From Symbiodinium natans (Eukaryota; Sar; Dinophyceae; Suessiales; Symbiodiniaceae), in assembly GCA_905221605.1 (NCBI GenBank), contig CAJNDS010001813.1:315434-379433 (forward strand): a stretch of 64,000 nt of DNA. The letters run 5' to 3'. Below the pieces are notes generated by a model that was not told where the DNA came from, did no database searches, and saw nothing but the letters and a program-made list of their open reading frames with translations. This document shows positions 48,215 through 58,350 of this stretch, in pieces. The translations under genes and the position numbers were made by a program. Positions within the stretch are counted from its first letter, which is position 1. Every line of letters starts with the position of its first letter.

Positions 48215-48793
48215 TCTCGGGTTTAGGGTTGAGGGTTTAGAGTTTACAAAAAGTTGTCAGGTAAGCCGTGACTGTCGTGGTTTCGAGAGCTGGGAAACAG
48301 AACCCTTAAGAACCCAAAACCTACGACAACTCTTTATTGCCACCCTGCCAAGCCGATCCACTCGAAACATCACGAGCAGGTGCATCATTAAAATCATGTG
48401 CAAGCTCACTTCTGGAGTAAGTCGTTCCCATGTTTAGGGTTTAGGGTTTAGGGTTTTCGGGTAGTTGAATGGTCCATCTTGGTATGGGTCTTTCCGTGGG
48501 GAACCCGTATAAACCGCTTATATACGCTGTCAAAAAGGGGCCCATACTTGGTCCCACCAGTGTGCCTCTCACCCCATCAAAGGTCTGCCCGTTACAAGGA
48601 GAGCATGCAAAACCCAATTCAACATGTTGGGGTCAAACGTCAGCCAAGTACATAAGCCTTCCAACTCCATCCGACCAAACCCTTAAACCCTAAACCCTAA
48701 CCCTAGACCCTAAACCCTAAACCTTAAACCCTAAACCCTAAACCCTAAACCCCAATGACATGCGAAAGTGAAGACTTCCCCTCAGGCCCTAAT

Positions 48794-49010
48794 GGTCCAT
48801 GTACCCATACTTGGAGGTTCAGGGTACTTATAACCCCAGTTAGAGCTGTACTTATAAGACCCTCAAGTCCCCTAAGTATGTTATAAGTAGATTTATAATA
48901 GGGGTTATAAGTACCCATGAACCTCCAAGTATAGTGTATACTTGGGTCCTGCAGCTAGTATATAGGAACTCCTTCAAGGCCCAAATATATACTATATGGG
49001 TACATGGACC
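48794..49010. mobile_element. family B element containing a nested family A element
   Basis: GGTCCATGTACCCATA at 48794 and TATGGGTACATGGACC ending at 49010. The family A copy (48810-48929) interrupts the left arm exactly at a TA, which is duplicated (48808-48809, 48930-48931). Confidence 0.85.
48810..48929. mobile_element. family A element nested in family B
   Basis: 120 bp, the shortest intact copy. Its clean position within another element fixes both the termini (CTTGGAGG...CCTCCAAG) and the TA target duplication. Confidence 0.85.
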
Positions 49011-49280
49011 TTTGGCCCTTGGTTCGCTTTGCAAGGTATGGGCTCTTGTCTGTAGTGGTGGAAACTGTTCCGGCATGCTGCACAAAAAGCGAGAAAGAGG
49101 TTTAGGGTTTAGGGTTTAGGGTTTAGGGTTTAGGGTTTAGGGTTTAGGAGACAGTGGGCTGGGCTGGCCCCCGCAGAAGATGCAGCGAAAGTAGAAACAA
49201 GAGACAAGGTGACCCATGGAGAGCCCGGGAAGGGGGGGGGGGGGGGGGGGGGGGCGAAATCCCGTGGCTTGTGTGTCTTG

Positions 49281-49340
49281 CGGGTTTAGGGTTTAGGGTT
49301 TAGGGTTTAGGGTTTAGGGTTTAGGGTTTAGGGTTTAGGG
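49281..49340 (+). repeat. TTTAGGG array, 8 pure units
   Basis: Pure block. Confidence 0.95.
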
Positions 49341-49430
49341 TCCCACATACACAGTAACTATTTTTCCGGGGTACGGAGCACCGACAGGACCATCGAGGAG
49401 AGATCTTCCAAAGGCCTCTCCAAAAGGTGA

Positions 49431-49586
49431 TCTAGACCCAGGAGTAACCTAGGAATAAGGTTTAGGGTTTGCTTAGGGTTTAGGAGGAGTAACCTAGGAA
49501 TAAACGGGTGCCCTTGTTGGTTTTATGGTGATTCTACGGAAGCCCCAACCCTAGAAAAGAAAATAAGGGCCTGCTCCGGGTCCTCG
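49431..49586. mobile_element. family D element carrying a telomere insert with an 18-bp duplication
   Basis: TCTAGACCCAGGAGTAACC at the left, CTGCTCCGGGTCCTCG at the right. GGAGTAACCTAGGAATAA occurs at 49441-49458 and again at 49486-49503, bracketing 27 bp of TTTAGGG-type sequence. Confidence 0.8.
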
Positions 49587-49704
49587 TGATATTTCTGGGA
49601 TTCAGGCTTTAGGGTTTAGGGTTGACGGGCTGTGCAAAATGATTATGGAACCCTAAACCCTACACCCTAAACCCCAAACCCTAAACCCTAAACCCTACCT
49701 GGCC

Positions 49705-49822
49705 CAGGGCTCCAAGAGCTCCAGACGTCTCCTCGCCTGTGCGCGTCGGGCCCCCGCATTCCCGCTGCCAGAGCGCGAGCTTGCGGAACGCTCTCAAACC
49801 ATGTGCGTGGCGTGCTGGCTGC
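49705..49822 (+). CDS. candidate exon, strand uncertain
   Basis: The plus strand reads LAQGSKSSRRLLACARRAPA then FPLPERELAERSQTMCVACW. The antisense frame is open too. Confidence 0.35.
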
Positions 49823-49823
49823 A

Positions 49824-50012
49824 AAACCCTAAACCCTAAACCCTAAACCCTAAACCCTAAACCCTAAACCCTAAACCCTAAACCCTAAACGGCGGCTCGG
49901 ATTGAGCGCCATCCCTGCCTCTCTACCGCGCTCCACCTTAGCTAAACCCTAAACCCTAAACCCTAAACCCTAAACCCTAAACCCTAAACCCTAAACCCTA
50001 AACCCTAAACTG
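49824..50012 (-). repeat. CCCTAAA arrays, two blocks
   Basis: 49824-49890 and 49944-50012, both pure, around a 54-bp unique spacer. Confidence 0.95.
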
Positions 50013-50040
50013 TAAAACCTTGCAAGCGAACCTAAGGGCC

Positions 50041-50143
50041 AAAGGTCCGTGTACCCATATAGTCTACATTTGGGCCTTAAAGGAGTTCCTATGTACCAGC
50101 TTCAGGGCCCCAAGGAAAAAACCATATGGGTACATGGACCCTT
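50041..50143. mobile_element. family B element, intact
   Basis: AAAGGTCCGTGTACCCATAT at the left and its complement ATATGGGTACATGGACCCTT at the right, 103 bp. Confidence 0.75.
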
Positions 50144-50350
50144 AGGGGGCGGCTTGGATTGAACCCCGGCCCTAAAGCCTCAACCCTCAAGCCTAGAGGT
50201 TTAGGGTTTAGGGTTTAGGGTTTAGGGTTTAGGGTTTAGGGTTTAGGGTTTCGGGTTTAAACCCTGTAAACCCTGAACTACCACGGCTTCTGACGCTTCT
50301 GACGGTATAGGCGGCCAAAGAATACCCAGAGAGCCCAAATACTGGGAACT

Positions 50351-50590
50351 GGGTAGCCCAGTAACCATAATCTATATTCTAAGGTTTTGGGTTTAGGGTT
50401 TTAGAGTTAGGGTTTAGGGTTTAGGGTTTAGGGTTTAGGGTTTAGGGTTTAGGGTTTAGGGTTTAGGGTTTAGGGTTTAGGGTTTAGGGTTTAGGGTTTA
50501 GGGCTTAGGGTTTAGTTCTAACATGGGTTGGTTCCTTTATAAGAGAACCCATAACCCCCAAAAAGGGTAAAGGGTACCACTGGGCTACCA
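50351..50590. mobile_element. family C element with a telomere array inside
   Basis: GGGTAGCCCAGTAACCATAA at the left and ACCACTGGGCTACCA at the right. A TTTAGGG array (50384-50515) lies between TTCTAA at 50376-50381 and TTCTAA at 50516-50521, a probable 6-bp duplication. Confidence 0.75.
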
Positions 50591-50817
50591 AGGGAACCCC
50601 AGTAGAATGTGAGATATGTTCTAAGTAATGAGGTGGGCCTTCTAGGGTTCTCTACCCTAAACCCTAAACCCTAAAACCCTAAACCCTCAACCCCATGAAA
50701 GCTTCAGGCCTAAGCATACGGTGGCCTGTGCCTTGAAGACCTGGAACCTAAAAGGGTTTGTGGGAAGGGTTTGGGGTTTCGGTTAAGAGGTTTTTAGGTT
50801 TGGGGGGGGGGGGGGGG

Positions 50818-51040
50818 TTTGTAGGGTGTATAGGGTATATAGGGTTTATAGGGATTATAGGATTTATAGGGTTTACGGGGTTTACAGGGCTTACAGGGTT
50901 TACAGAGTTTAGGGGTTATAGGGTTTATAGGGTTTGTAGGGTTTGTAGGGTTTGCAGGGTTTGTAGGGTTTATAGGGTTTATAGGGTTCACAGCGTTTAT
51001 AGGGTTTATGGGGTTCATAGCGTTTATAGGGTTGAGGAAC
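50818..51040. repeat. degenerate TTTATAGGG 9-mer array
   Basis: About 24 units of 9 bp (GGGTTTATA, GGGTTTGTA, GGGTTTACA), a period different from the 7-bp telomere unit. It yields long VYRVYRV or NPINPIN repeats in translation, which are artefacts. Confidence 0.8.
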
Positions 51041-51682
51041 AACAGGCAAAATGGCAAGGAAGGGGGATGAGCATCCGATGAGGGTCTTCTAAGATTTTAG
51101 GACTCGCCGCAAAAGAAACAACCGTGATGTGTCTCAGGCCCCAGAAGTTGTAAAAAACTCCCGGTCTCTCTACTGCACTCAAGCTTAGTACATCCGCCCT
51201 GACCAAACCTTAAACCCTAAACCCTAAGATAAACCCTAAGCCCTAAACCCCTCTTAACCCTAAACCCGAACTGCAGCAGCCTAGCCCAAAATGCGTCTCG
51301 GCCAGGATGCTGTGTCAGAACTTGCCGGTCATGCATATCATGGCTTGCTGATATGAGCCTGACCCTAGACCCTAAAGACACCAAACCCTAAACCCTAAAC
51401 CCCTAACCCCTAGCCCCTAAACCCAAAACCCTAAACCAAACCCTAAACCCTAAGCCCCGATTGCTGATTCGCAGCTAAGAACAAGCAGGCTGGTGTCCCA
51501 CCAACCACAGTACAGCAAGCTTAGGGTTTAGGGTTTCGGGTTTAGGGTTCAGGGTTTAGGTTTCTTTTAGAAGGGAACACGGAACCCAAAAAGGGCGCAA
51601 AAGGTTTAGGGTTCAGGGTGCCACTCAGCTACCAAGGCAGAATGCTCTCACTGCAAGAGTACCTCCTTCGGTTAGCTTGGCT

Positions 51683-51880
51683 TAGGGTTTAGGGTTTAGG
51701 GTTTAGGGTTTAGGGTTTAGGGTTTAGGGTTTAGGGTTTAGGGTTTAGGGTTTAGGGTTTAGGGTTTAGGGTTTAGGGTTTAGGGTTTAGGGTTTAGGGT
51801 TTAGGGTCTAGGGTCTAGGGTCTAGGGCTTAGGGCTTAGGGCTTAGGGCTTAGGGTTTAGGGTTTAGGGTTTAGGGAGCA
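51683..51880 (+). repeat. TTTAGGG array, about 28 units
   Basis: Pure for about 17 units, then blocks of TCTAGGG and CTTAGGG. Confidence 0.95.
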
Positions 51881-51939
51881 CGGGGGAGCAAGAACACAGG
51901 TGCTGGGCTTATAGGATGGTGAGACCCTAGCACGCCGGC

Positions 51940-52010
51940 GAGATCCGCACAGCTCGGCCCGAATTTCAAATCCTCATCGCACCGAAGAGACCTCTGTGCA
52001 AGTAGTCTAC
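51940..52010 (+). CDS. candidate last exon
   Basis: The plus strand reads GEIRTARPEFQILIAPKRPL then CK and a stop at about 52008. Confidence 0.35.
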
Positions 52011-52243
52011 GGCCATCGACTGTCGGACTCCGGTTGTTCATTAGGGTTTAGGGTTTAGGGTTTAGGGTTTAGGGTTTAGGGTTTAGGGTTTCGGTTTTAG
52101 GGTTTAGGGTTTAGGGTACACGACAAAGCCTAGGGGGAGCTGCCAAGAAGGACTCGCTTGTGCGAAGGTGTGTGACACCGGTGAATACGTCCGACTAGGG
52201 TGCCCAGCAACCTGAGAGTAGAAAGGGTGCCCTTTTAACCTTA

Positions 52244-52381
52244 CTGAGGTTCTTGGTACTTCGTAACCAATTATAACTGTACTTATAACCCACTTCTAAG
52301 CCCCTTAAGTGCCCTAATATGGCTATAAGTACAGTTATAAGCACAGTTAGAATTTGTTACTAAGTGCCATGAACCTCCAAG
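52244..52381. mobile_element. family A element
   Basis: 138 bp, left TIR slightly decayed (CTGAGGTTCTTGG), right TIR intact, TA on both flanks. Confidence 0.75.
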
Positions 52382-52581
52382 TATAAGGGTTTACAGTGGA
52401 GCCAAAATCCCCCCAACCCTAAACCCTAAACCCCAAACCCCAAACCCCAAACCCCAAACCCTAAACCCTAAACGCTAAACCCTAAACCCTAAACCCTAAA
52501 CCCCAAACCAAACCCTAAACCCCAAACCCTAAACCCCAAACCCCTAAACCAAAGGCAATAAGGGTACTACTGGGCATCCTG

Positions 52582-52680
52582 GCCGAGTTTCGGGAGGGTC
52601 CCGCTGATAAAGCTGTGCGAAACGCTTCAAAGACTTCAGAGACCTGACTTGTCCCCATGGACAGAAGACTTGGGGTTCTA
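52582..52680 (+). CDS. candidate exon
   Basis: Two plus frames are open: AEFREGPADKAVRNASKTSE and LIKLCETLQRLQRPDLSPW. The second looks helical. Confidence 0.3.
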
Positions 52681-52767
52681 GGGGCGTGGGCTCGAAGAGC
52701 CGCAGTTTAGGGTTTAGGGTTTAGGGTTTCGGGTTTCGGGTCTAGGGTTTGGCAAAGAGTTTAGGGT

Positions 52768-52848
52768 TCCAGAACGAAGAGAACTTTCCTCCGGCGTGGC
52801 CGGTATCGATAGCTCGGTGATAACCGAAGCGATAACTGGCTATCACCC
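52768..52848 (+). CDS. candidate exon
   Basis: The plus strand reads VPERRELSSGVAGIDSSVIT then EAITGYH, ending at a CCCTAAA array. Confidence 0.4.
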
Positions 52849-52956
52849 TAAACCCTAAACCCTAAACCCTAAACCCTAAACCCTAAACCCTAAACCCTAA
52901 ACCCTAAACCCTAAACCCTAAACCCTAAACCCTAAACCCTAAACCCTAAACCCTAA
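52847..52956 (-). repeat. CCCTAAA array, 15 pure units
   Basis: Abuts the exon candidate ending at 52848. Confidence 0.95.
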
Positions 52957-53032
52957 GCAAGTCCTCACGTGTCGGACTGCCGCTGCGCATGTCACCCATC
53001 CAGTCTCAGGGTAGTTGCATGGTCCCTTAATA

Positions 53033-53225
53033 CTTGGAGGTTCATGGTACTTAGGGTTTAGGGTTTAGGGTTGAGGGTTGAGGGTTGAGGGTTTAGGGTT
53101 ACTTGCAGGTTCATTGTGCTTGTTAACCAATAACTGCACTTAGAACCCACTTATAAGCCCCCTAAGTGCCCTAAGATAGTCATAAGTACGTTATAACTGG
53201 CTGATAGGTACCATGAACCTCCAAG
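53033..53225. mobile_element. family A element with a duplicated end around a telomere insert
   Basis: The first 22 bp (53031-53052) recur at 53100-53121 with 3 mismatches, and the bases between are TTTAGGG/TTGAGGG units. Right TIR at 53206-53225. Confidence 0.7.
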
Positions 53226-54014
53226 AATGAGCCCTGCAAAGGGGACATTTTAGGATTTAGGGTTGAGGGTCTCTATCTCCCTTATATATATATACCTCAT
53301 GAAAGCTAGGGGCCCATACTTCAGAACCCTTTGAAGAAGGTAAGGGACCATATTCAAGGCCCATGTAAACCCCAAGCCCTAAACCCTAAACCCTAAACCC
53401 TAAACCCTAAACCCTAAACCCTAAACCCTAAACCCTAACCCTAAAATCCAGCGTCGCCCTAAACCCCTCGGGTGCGCAGTTGCCCGCTCAGGTTTAGGAT
53501 TTAGGGGTTTTAGGGTTTAGGGATTAGGGCTTCGGGGTTTAGGGGGTTTGGGGATTTTTGGGAGGCTTGGGGTTTAGGGTAAAAGGAGTTAGGATTTCTG
53601 AAGGGTTTTGAAGGTGACCCCAAACCCTAAAACAGCTTGGCTGGGAACAGCCAGTGAATGGAACACGGGCACTGCTGGGCATCATAGGGGGAAGTTCAGT
53701 TAAGCTACCCCTAAACCCTAAACCCTAAACCCTAAACCCTAAACCCTAAACCCTAAGGATGCCCTTTACAACGCCCACACCCCATTCCCCACTGGCGCTC
53801 TGGAAAGCTTTGTTGTCCAGCAACCTGGGTTTAGGGTTTAGGGTTTAGGGTTTAGGGTTTAGGGTTTAGGTGGGGGCAATTAAAGGTTAAGCTTTGGGAT
53901 TATAAGGGGATTATGCTACCCCAAAAAGGTTAAAGTTTACCTACTCTACTACTAGGAAAGGCTGCGCTGTTCCAGAGCACCTCCTCGATATCTGCCCCCA
54001 GAGAGCATGAAACA

Positions 54015-54167
54015 TCAGGACTGTGCAAGTAAGTGCCATCGGACAATACTTGCGGACCTCGCGTTGGGTTCTGTGGCAACCAAGTACAAACCTTCGTTTG
54101 TAAACTCACTTCTCATTTTGCCAGCGCCACTGGTCAGCTGAAATCCGAGCACAATGTTCTCGAACCT
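54015..54167 (-). CDS. candidate last exon
   Basis: About 50 open codons on the minus strand: RFENIVLGFQLTSGAGKMRS, then EFTNEGLYLVATEPNARSAS, then IVRWHLLAQS and a stop at 54015-54017. One of the best exon candidates; family not recognised. Confidence 0.55.
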   Translation of the reverse strand, partial: RFENIVLGFQLTSGAGKMRSEFTNEGLYLVATEPNARSASIVRWHLLAQS

Positions 54168-54729
54168 TCAGGGGTGCTCACAAACTTTGACCAACTCTGC
54201 TAAGTTCCACGTTGCTGCCAAGTCCTGGGGCAGCTGCTTGGGGTTTAGGGCTACTTTGGTGGGTATCCAAAACAGCCACGAAAGGCCCTTTGTTCAGAGA
54301 CTGTAAACATTAAACCCTAAAACCTAAACCCTGAACCCTAAACCCTAAACCCTAAAAACCCTAAACCCTAAAAACCCTAAACCCTAAACCCTGAACCCCA
54401 GCAAGGTCTTCCAAGAATGCAAAGGCACCTACGATGCAGGAAAAGATCCCACCACCCTAAACCCTGAACCCTAGACCCTAACCCCTAAACCCTAAACCCG
54501 AATTTTAGAGCATTCCCAGTGGTGGGCCGCGTGCTTGTTTTTGCTTGTGGGCCGTATAAGGCCGAGAGGCGCAGGGGGGCAAGGTTCATGATGCTTCTCC
54601 TTAAGAAGTTGCCTCAACCCTAAACCCTAAACCCTAAACCCTGAACCCTAAACCGTATACCCTAAAGCCCTAAGCCCTAAGCCCTAAACCCTAAACCCTA
54701 AACCCTAAACCCTAAGCCCTAAGCCCGAG

Positions 54730-55034
54730 CCTCACGGAAGGCTTCGTGGAGAGCCGCCGCATCTGTAGCTCTGCCATTGTGATCCAGTAGCCCAAGGAGC
54801 TGCTGAAGACCTGTTTAGGGTTTAGGGTTTAGCGTTTAGGGTTTAGGGGTTTAGGGGTTTAGGGGTTTAGGGGTTTAGGGGTTTAGGGGTTTAGGGGTTT
54901 AGGGGTTTAGGGGTTTAGGGTTTAGGGTTTAGGGTTTAGGAGTTTAGGGTTTAGGGTTTAGGGTTTAGGGTTTAGGGTTAGGGGTTTAGGGAGCTCAAGG
55001 AGCTGCTGAAGACCTGGATTTCCAGGTAACCCAG
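54730..55034 (-). CDS. exon split by a telomere array, unknown protein
   Basis: With the insert 54814-54995 and one 21-bp copy removed, the minus strand reads SLGYLEIQVFSSSLGYWITM then AELQMRRLSTKPSVRL in one frame. The junction gives a standard intron: ATCCAG|GTCTTC as donor and CCTAAACAG|GTCTTC as acceptor. Function unknown. Confidence 0.65.
54814..54988 (+). repeat. TTTAGGG/TTTAGGGG array bracketed by a 21-bp duplication
   Basis: Ten consecutive 8-bp TTTAGGGG units in the middle. The bracketing direct repeat is at 54793-54813 and 54996-55016. Confidence 0.95.
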
Positions 55035-55044
55035 ACTCGGTTTA

Positions 55045-55230
55045 GGCTAAGGGGTTTAGGGTTTAGGGATTAGGGTTTAGGGTTAGAGGGTTATAGGGTT
55101 TGGGGTTATAGGGTTATAGGGTTATAGGGTTATAGGGTTATAGGGTTATAGGGTTATAGGGCTTAGGGTTTCTGGTTGCAGGGTTATAGGGCTTGGGGTT
55201 TCTAGGGTTTAGGGTTAGAGGGTTTAGTGT
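55045..55230 (+). repeat. GGGTTATA array
   Basis: About nine consecutive 8-bp GGGTTATA units (55083-55160), a period and sequence not seen elsewhere in the window. Confidence 0.9.
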
Positions 55231-55434
55231 TCTAGGGTTGGGGGAAGTCTAGGGTGTCGGGTTCAATGTCGAAGTTCCCAAAGTTGGGTTTCTTGCGGGC
55301 ACTCCTTGCAGGTTTACCCTAACCCCTAAACCCGGCTTGCCATGCCCTGGTTTGGTTGTGTAGTCACGTGGTGTGGGCTGAATTTGCATCTGGAATTTGG
55401 GGCTATAGGAAACAAAAAACAAAAGCCCTTAACC

Positions 55435-55535
55435 CTACTATTTGCTTCAGAACCACCCAAAGTATGGTAATCCCTTTACTACTCTTATAAGGAAGAATAT
55501 GTTTTCATTTCATGTGGGGTTCTTAAGCAATAGTA
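55435..55535. mobile_element. family J element
   Basis: CTACTATTTGCTTCAGAACC at the left, GGGGTTCTTAAGCAATAGTA at the right, 101 bp. Confidence 0.7.
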
Positions 55536-55628
55536 AAACCCTAAACTTTAAACCGTCAGCCCTAGTGGGTCTCAGGCGTTGAAACCGCGAGCTTCGGACC
55601 AGAATGGGTTTGGGCTTACAAAAATGCC

Positions 55629-55747
55629 TCGACCCAAGAGTAACCCAGGAACAAAGAGGGTGCCCTTTTTGGTGCAAAGGGGCTCATAAGGGAACCCAAC
55701 AACCTAACCCCCAAAACAAGAGAAACAAGGGCCACCCTGGGTCCTAG
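55629..55747. mobile_element. family D element
   Basis: CGACCCAAGAGTAACCCAGG at the left, GGCCACCCTGGGTCCTAG at the right. Confidence 0.65.
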
Positions 55748-55921
55748 CCCTAAACCCTAAACCCTAAACCCTAAACCCTAAACCCTAAACCCTGGACCCT
55801 AAACAAAATAGCCGAGCAGCTCATCATACGGAAATATTTGCAGAGGTTCCGCGTGTGCCGATCCATGTGCACCGGCCTTCTTATCCCGGGCATGATTATC
55901 CCGCCTGACCCTTGGGGACTA

Positions 55922-56061
55922 CTTGGAGCTTCATGGTACTTAGTAGCTAATCATAACTGTACTTATAATCCACTTATAAGCCCCTGAAGTGCCCTAACAT
56001 GGTTATAAGTACAGCTATGAGCACAATTATATTTAGTTACTAAGTACCATGAACCTCCAAG
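55922..56061. mobile_element. family A element
   Basis: 140 bp, both TIRs and both flanking TA present (55920-55921, 56062-56063). Confidence 0.85.
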
Positions 56062-56263
56062 TAGCTGAAACCCTCAGAGTTTCCAGGGATTAGTCTAGAG
56101 GCCTTAATAATTCGAATAGCATTTTCGGGGGAAATTCATGTGTTTAAGTATAGAGCATAAAGGGATCATGGGGGAATACCATTCGTAATGATTCCGACCC
56201 CTGTATAACCTGATTAAGGCGCAGTAGCCGTATGAAATGTATCTTCCCAACCAGGGTTCCATT

Positions 56264-56456
56264 CCCTGAAGGTCCATGTACCTAAATAGGGTTTAGGGTT
56301 TAGGGTTTAGGGTTTAGGGTTTAGGGTTTAAGGTTTAGGGTTTAGGGTTTAGGGCTACTGAGCCCTAAGAGTCCATGTACCCATGTGGTATACACTTGGG
56401 CCCGCCAGCTACTGTATAGCAACTCCTCTGAGGCCCAAATGTATACCATACAGGCA
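56264..56456. mobile_element. family B element with duplicated left end
   Basis: The left end occurs twice (56264-56289 and 56363-56388), separated by a TTTAGGG array at 56288-56356; the right end ACCATACAGGCACC merges into a CCCTAAA array. Confidence 0.6.
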
Positions 56457-56899
56457 CCCTAAACCCTAAACCCTAAACCCTAAACCCTAAACCCTAAACC
56501 CTAAACCCTAAACCCTAAGCCCTAAGCCCTAAGCCCTAAACCATCCTAAACCATCCTAAACCCTAGACCATTCCAAACCTTAAACCTTACACTATTTCGG
56601 TCTTGCATGTAATCGTTTCCCTTAGCCGCCGCCCCTCCACAAAATAAGAAACGATTGCTCCAAGCACACGTGCCCTGAGAGCTCCATACTCGGTTGAGGG
56701 TTTCGGGTTTAGGGTGTAGGGGTTTAGGATATAGGGTTTAGGGTTCAGGGTTATGGGTGTAGGGTTTAGCGTTAAGGGGCTTAAAGGTGTCAAAGGCTTG
56801 TTCGTGTGGAAACGAAGCCAGGACGGCCCGTGATCCACAACTGCCTTTACAAAGCGCCCTTATGGAAGATACCGACACAGTAAAAAGCATGCCTGGATC

Positions 56900-56971
56900 A
56901 GGGGTCCCTTATTGGGGTCCTTACTATAAGCGAATCCTGCTATTTGGGGTCCCTTATTTTCGTAAACCCCC
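56900..56971. mobile_element. family E element, partial
   Basis: TTGGGGTCCTTACTATAAGC and CCCTTATTTTCGTAAACCCC; left end incomplete. Confidence 0.5.
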
Positions 56972-57024
56972 AGATTAGGTTTGGGGGCTTAGGGCTGTAG
57001 GGTTTTGGGTTTATCAGGTTACAT

Positions 57025-57113
57025 GGGTCGTTTCCTAAATTAGGGTCCCTTTTTGGGTACCCATGGTAAGGCGGCACCTTCTAAAAATTCATCCCAAAAA
57101 GGGACCCTACCCA
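57025..57113. mobile_element. family G-like element
   Basis: GGGTCGTTTCCTAAATTAGG at the left; TAGGGTCCCTTTTTGGG pairs with CCCAAAAAGGGACCCTA. Confidence 0.55.
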
Positions 57114-57628
57114 TCCCTTAACCTTAAACCCTAAGCCCTAAACCCTAAACCCATATGCTTTTCCTAGTCATGCTCAGGCGATCATCGGTTTCGCGAACGT
57201 CTTCTCAGGGCTCCGAGCTAAGGTTTTCGGGTTGCGGACGAATAACCCCTAAACCCTAAACCCCAAAACCCCTTCAGGGCTCTGGTAACCTACTTAGGTT
57301 CCTGGTGGTATAGGGTACAGGGCTTCACTGGTGAACACCAGATGTAAAACACAGCCACGCTGCACTCCGTCACTAAAGGGCAGCTGCCGTATTGCCAACC
57401 TGCTTGGCACTTTAAGTTCAAAATGAACACCCTAAACCCTAAACCCTAAACCCTAAACCCCAAACCCCAAACCCCAAACCCTAAGCCCTAAACCCTAAAC
57501 CCTCAACCCTACCGCAACCTCTGCACCCAAAGCTTGACAAAAACACACAGCCGGGCCCCGTGACCTGTCGCCGGGTCTGCCCAACGTCTCGACCGCAGCA
57601 TCGGCCACGCTCCCCATCCTTTTTCTCA

Positions 57629-57765
57629 GGTTTAGGGTTTAGGGTTTAGGGTTTAGGGTTTAGGGTTTAGGGTTTAGGGTTTAGGGTTTAGGGTTGAGGG
57701 TTGAGGGTTGAGGGTTTAGGGTTTAGGGCTCAGGGTTCAGGGTTTAGGGTTTAGGGCAGTTTAGG
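57629..57765 (+). repeat. TTTAGGG array with TTGAGGG block
   Basis: Ten pure units, three TTGAGGG, then mixed units. Confidence 0.95.
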
Positions 57766-57870
57766 GTTTTTTCTCTATCTGCAGAGTCCGTAGGGCAATT
57801 TAGGGCTTACAGGGGTCAGGGTTAAGGGTTCAGGGTTTAGGGTAAGTTTAGGGCTTCCTCCAAGAGTCTA

Positions 57871-58005
57871 CGTGGAGGTTCATGACACTTCTGAACCAAC
57901 AATAACTGTACCTATAGCTATACTTATAGCCATATTAGGGCACTTAAGGGGCTTCTAAGTGGGTTATAAGTTATAACTGGTTAATAGGTACCATGAACCT
58001 CCAAG
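57871..58005. mobile_element. family A element
   Basis: 135 bp, TA on both flanks, left TIR with one change (CGTGGAGGTTCATG). Confidence 0.8.
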
Positions 58006-58023
58006 TAGGGCTCCAAGTCTGGG

Positions 58024-58140
58024 CCCTGGGCCTCTTGCTATACAACCCGTCTATACACTGTACACCATAAGGACCCATACTTTGGATCCCTATAAACAAG
58101 GGTAAGGGGCCATACTAAGTAAGGCTAAGGGCTCATGATT
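58024..58140. mobile_element. family H repeat
   Basis: GGACCCATACTTTGGATCCC with CTATAAACAAGGGTAAGG, as in the reverse copy at 30610-30716. Confidence 0.45.
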
Positions 58141-58159
58141 CCAACCTTAGATTTTCCAG

Positions 58160-58350
58160 ACCCTAAACCCTAAACCCTAAACCCTAAACCCTAAACCCTA
58201 AACCCTAAACCCTAAACCCTAAACCCTAAACCCTAAACCCTAAACCCTAAACCCTAAACCCTAAACCCTAACCCTAAACCCTAAACCCTAAACCCTAAAC
58301 CCTAAACCCTAAACCCTAAACCCTAAACCCTAAACCCTAAACCCTAAACC
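58160..58350 (-). repeat. CCCTAAA array, about 27 units
   Basis: Longest pure minus-orientation array; one 6-bp contraction near 58268. Confidence 0.95.

Noticed and set aside
50758-51081. ORFs with VYRVYRV or NPINPIN repeats
   Set aside because: Translation of the 9-bp TTTATAGGG array; no independent coding signal.
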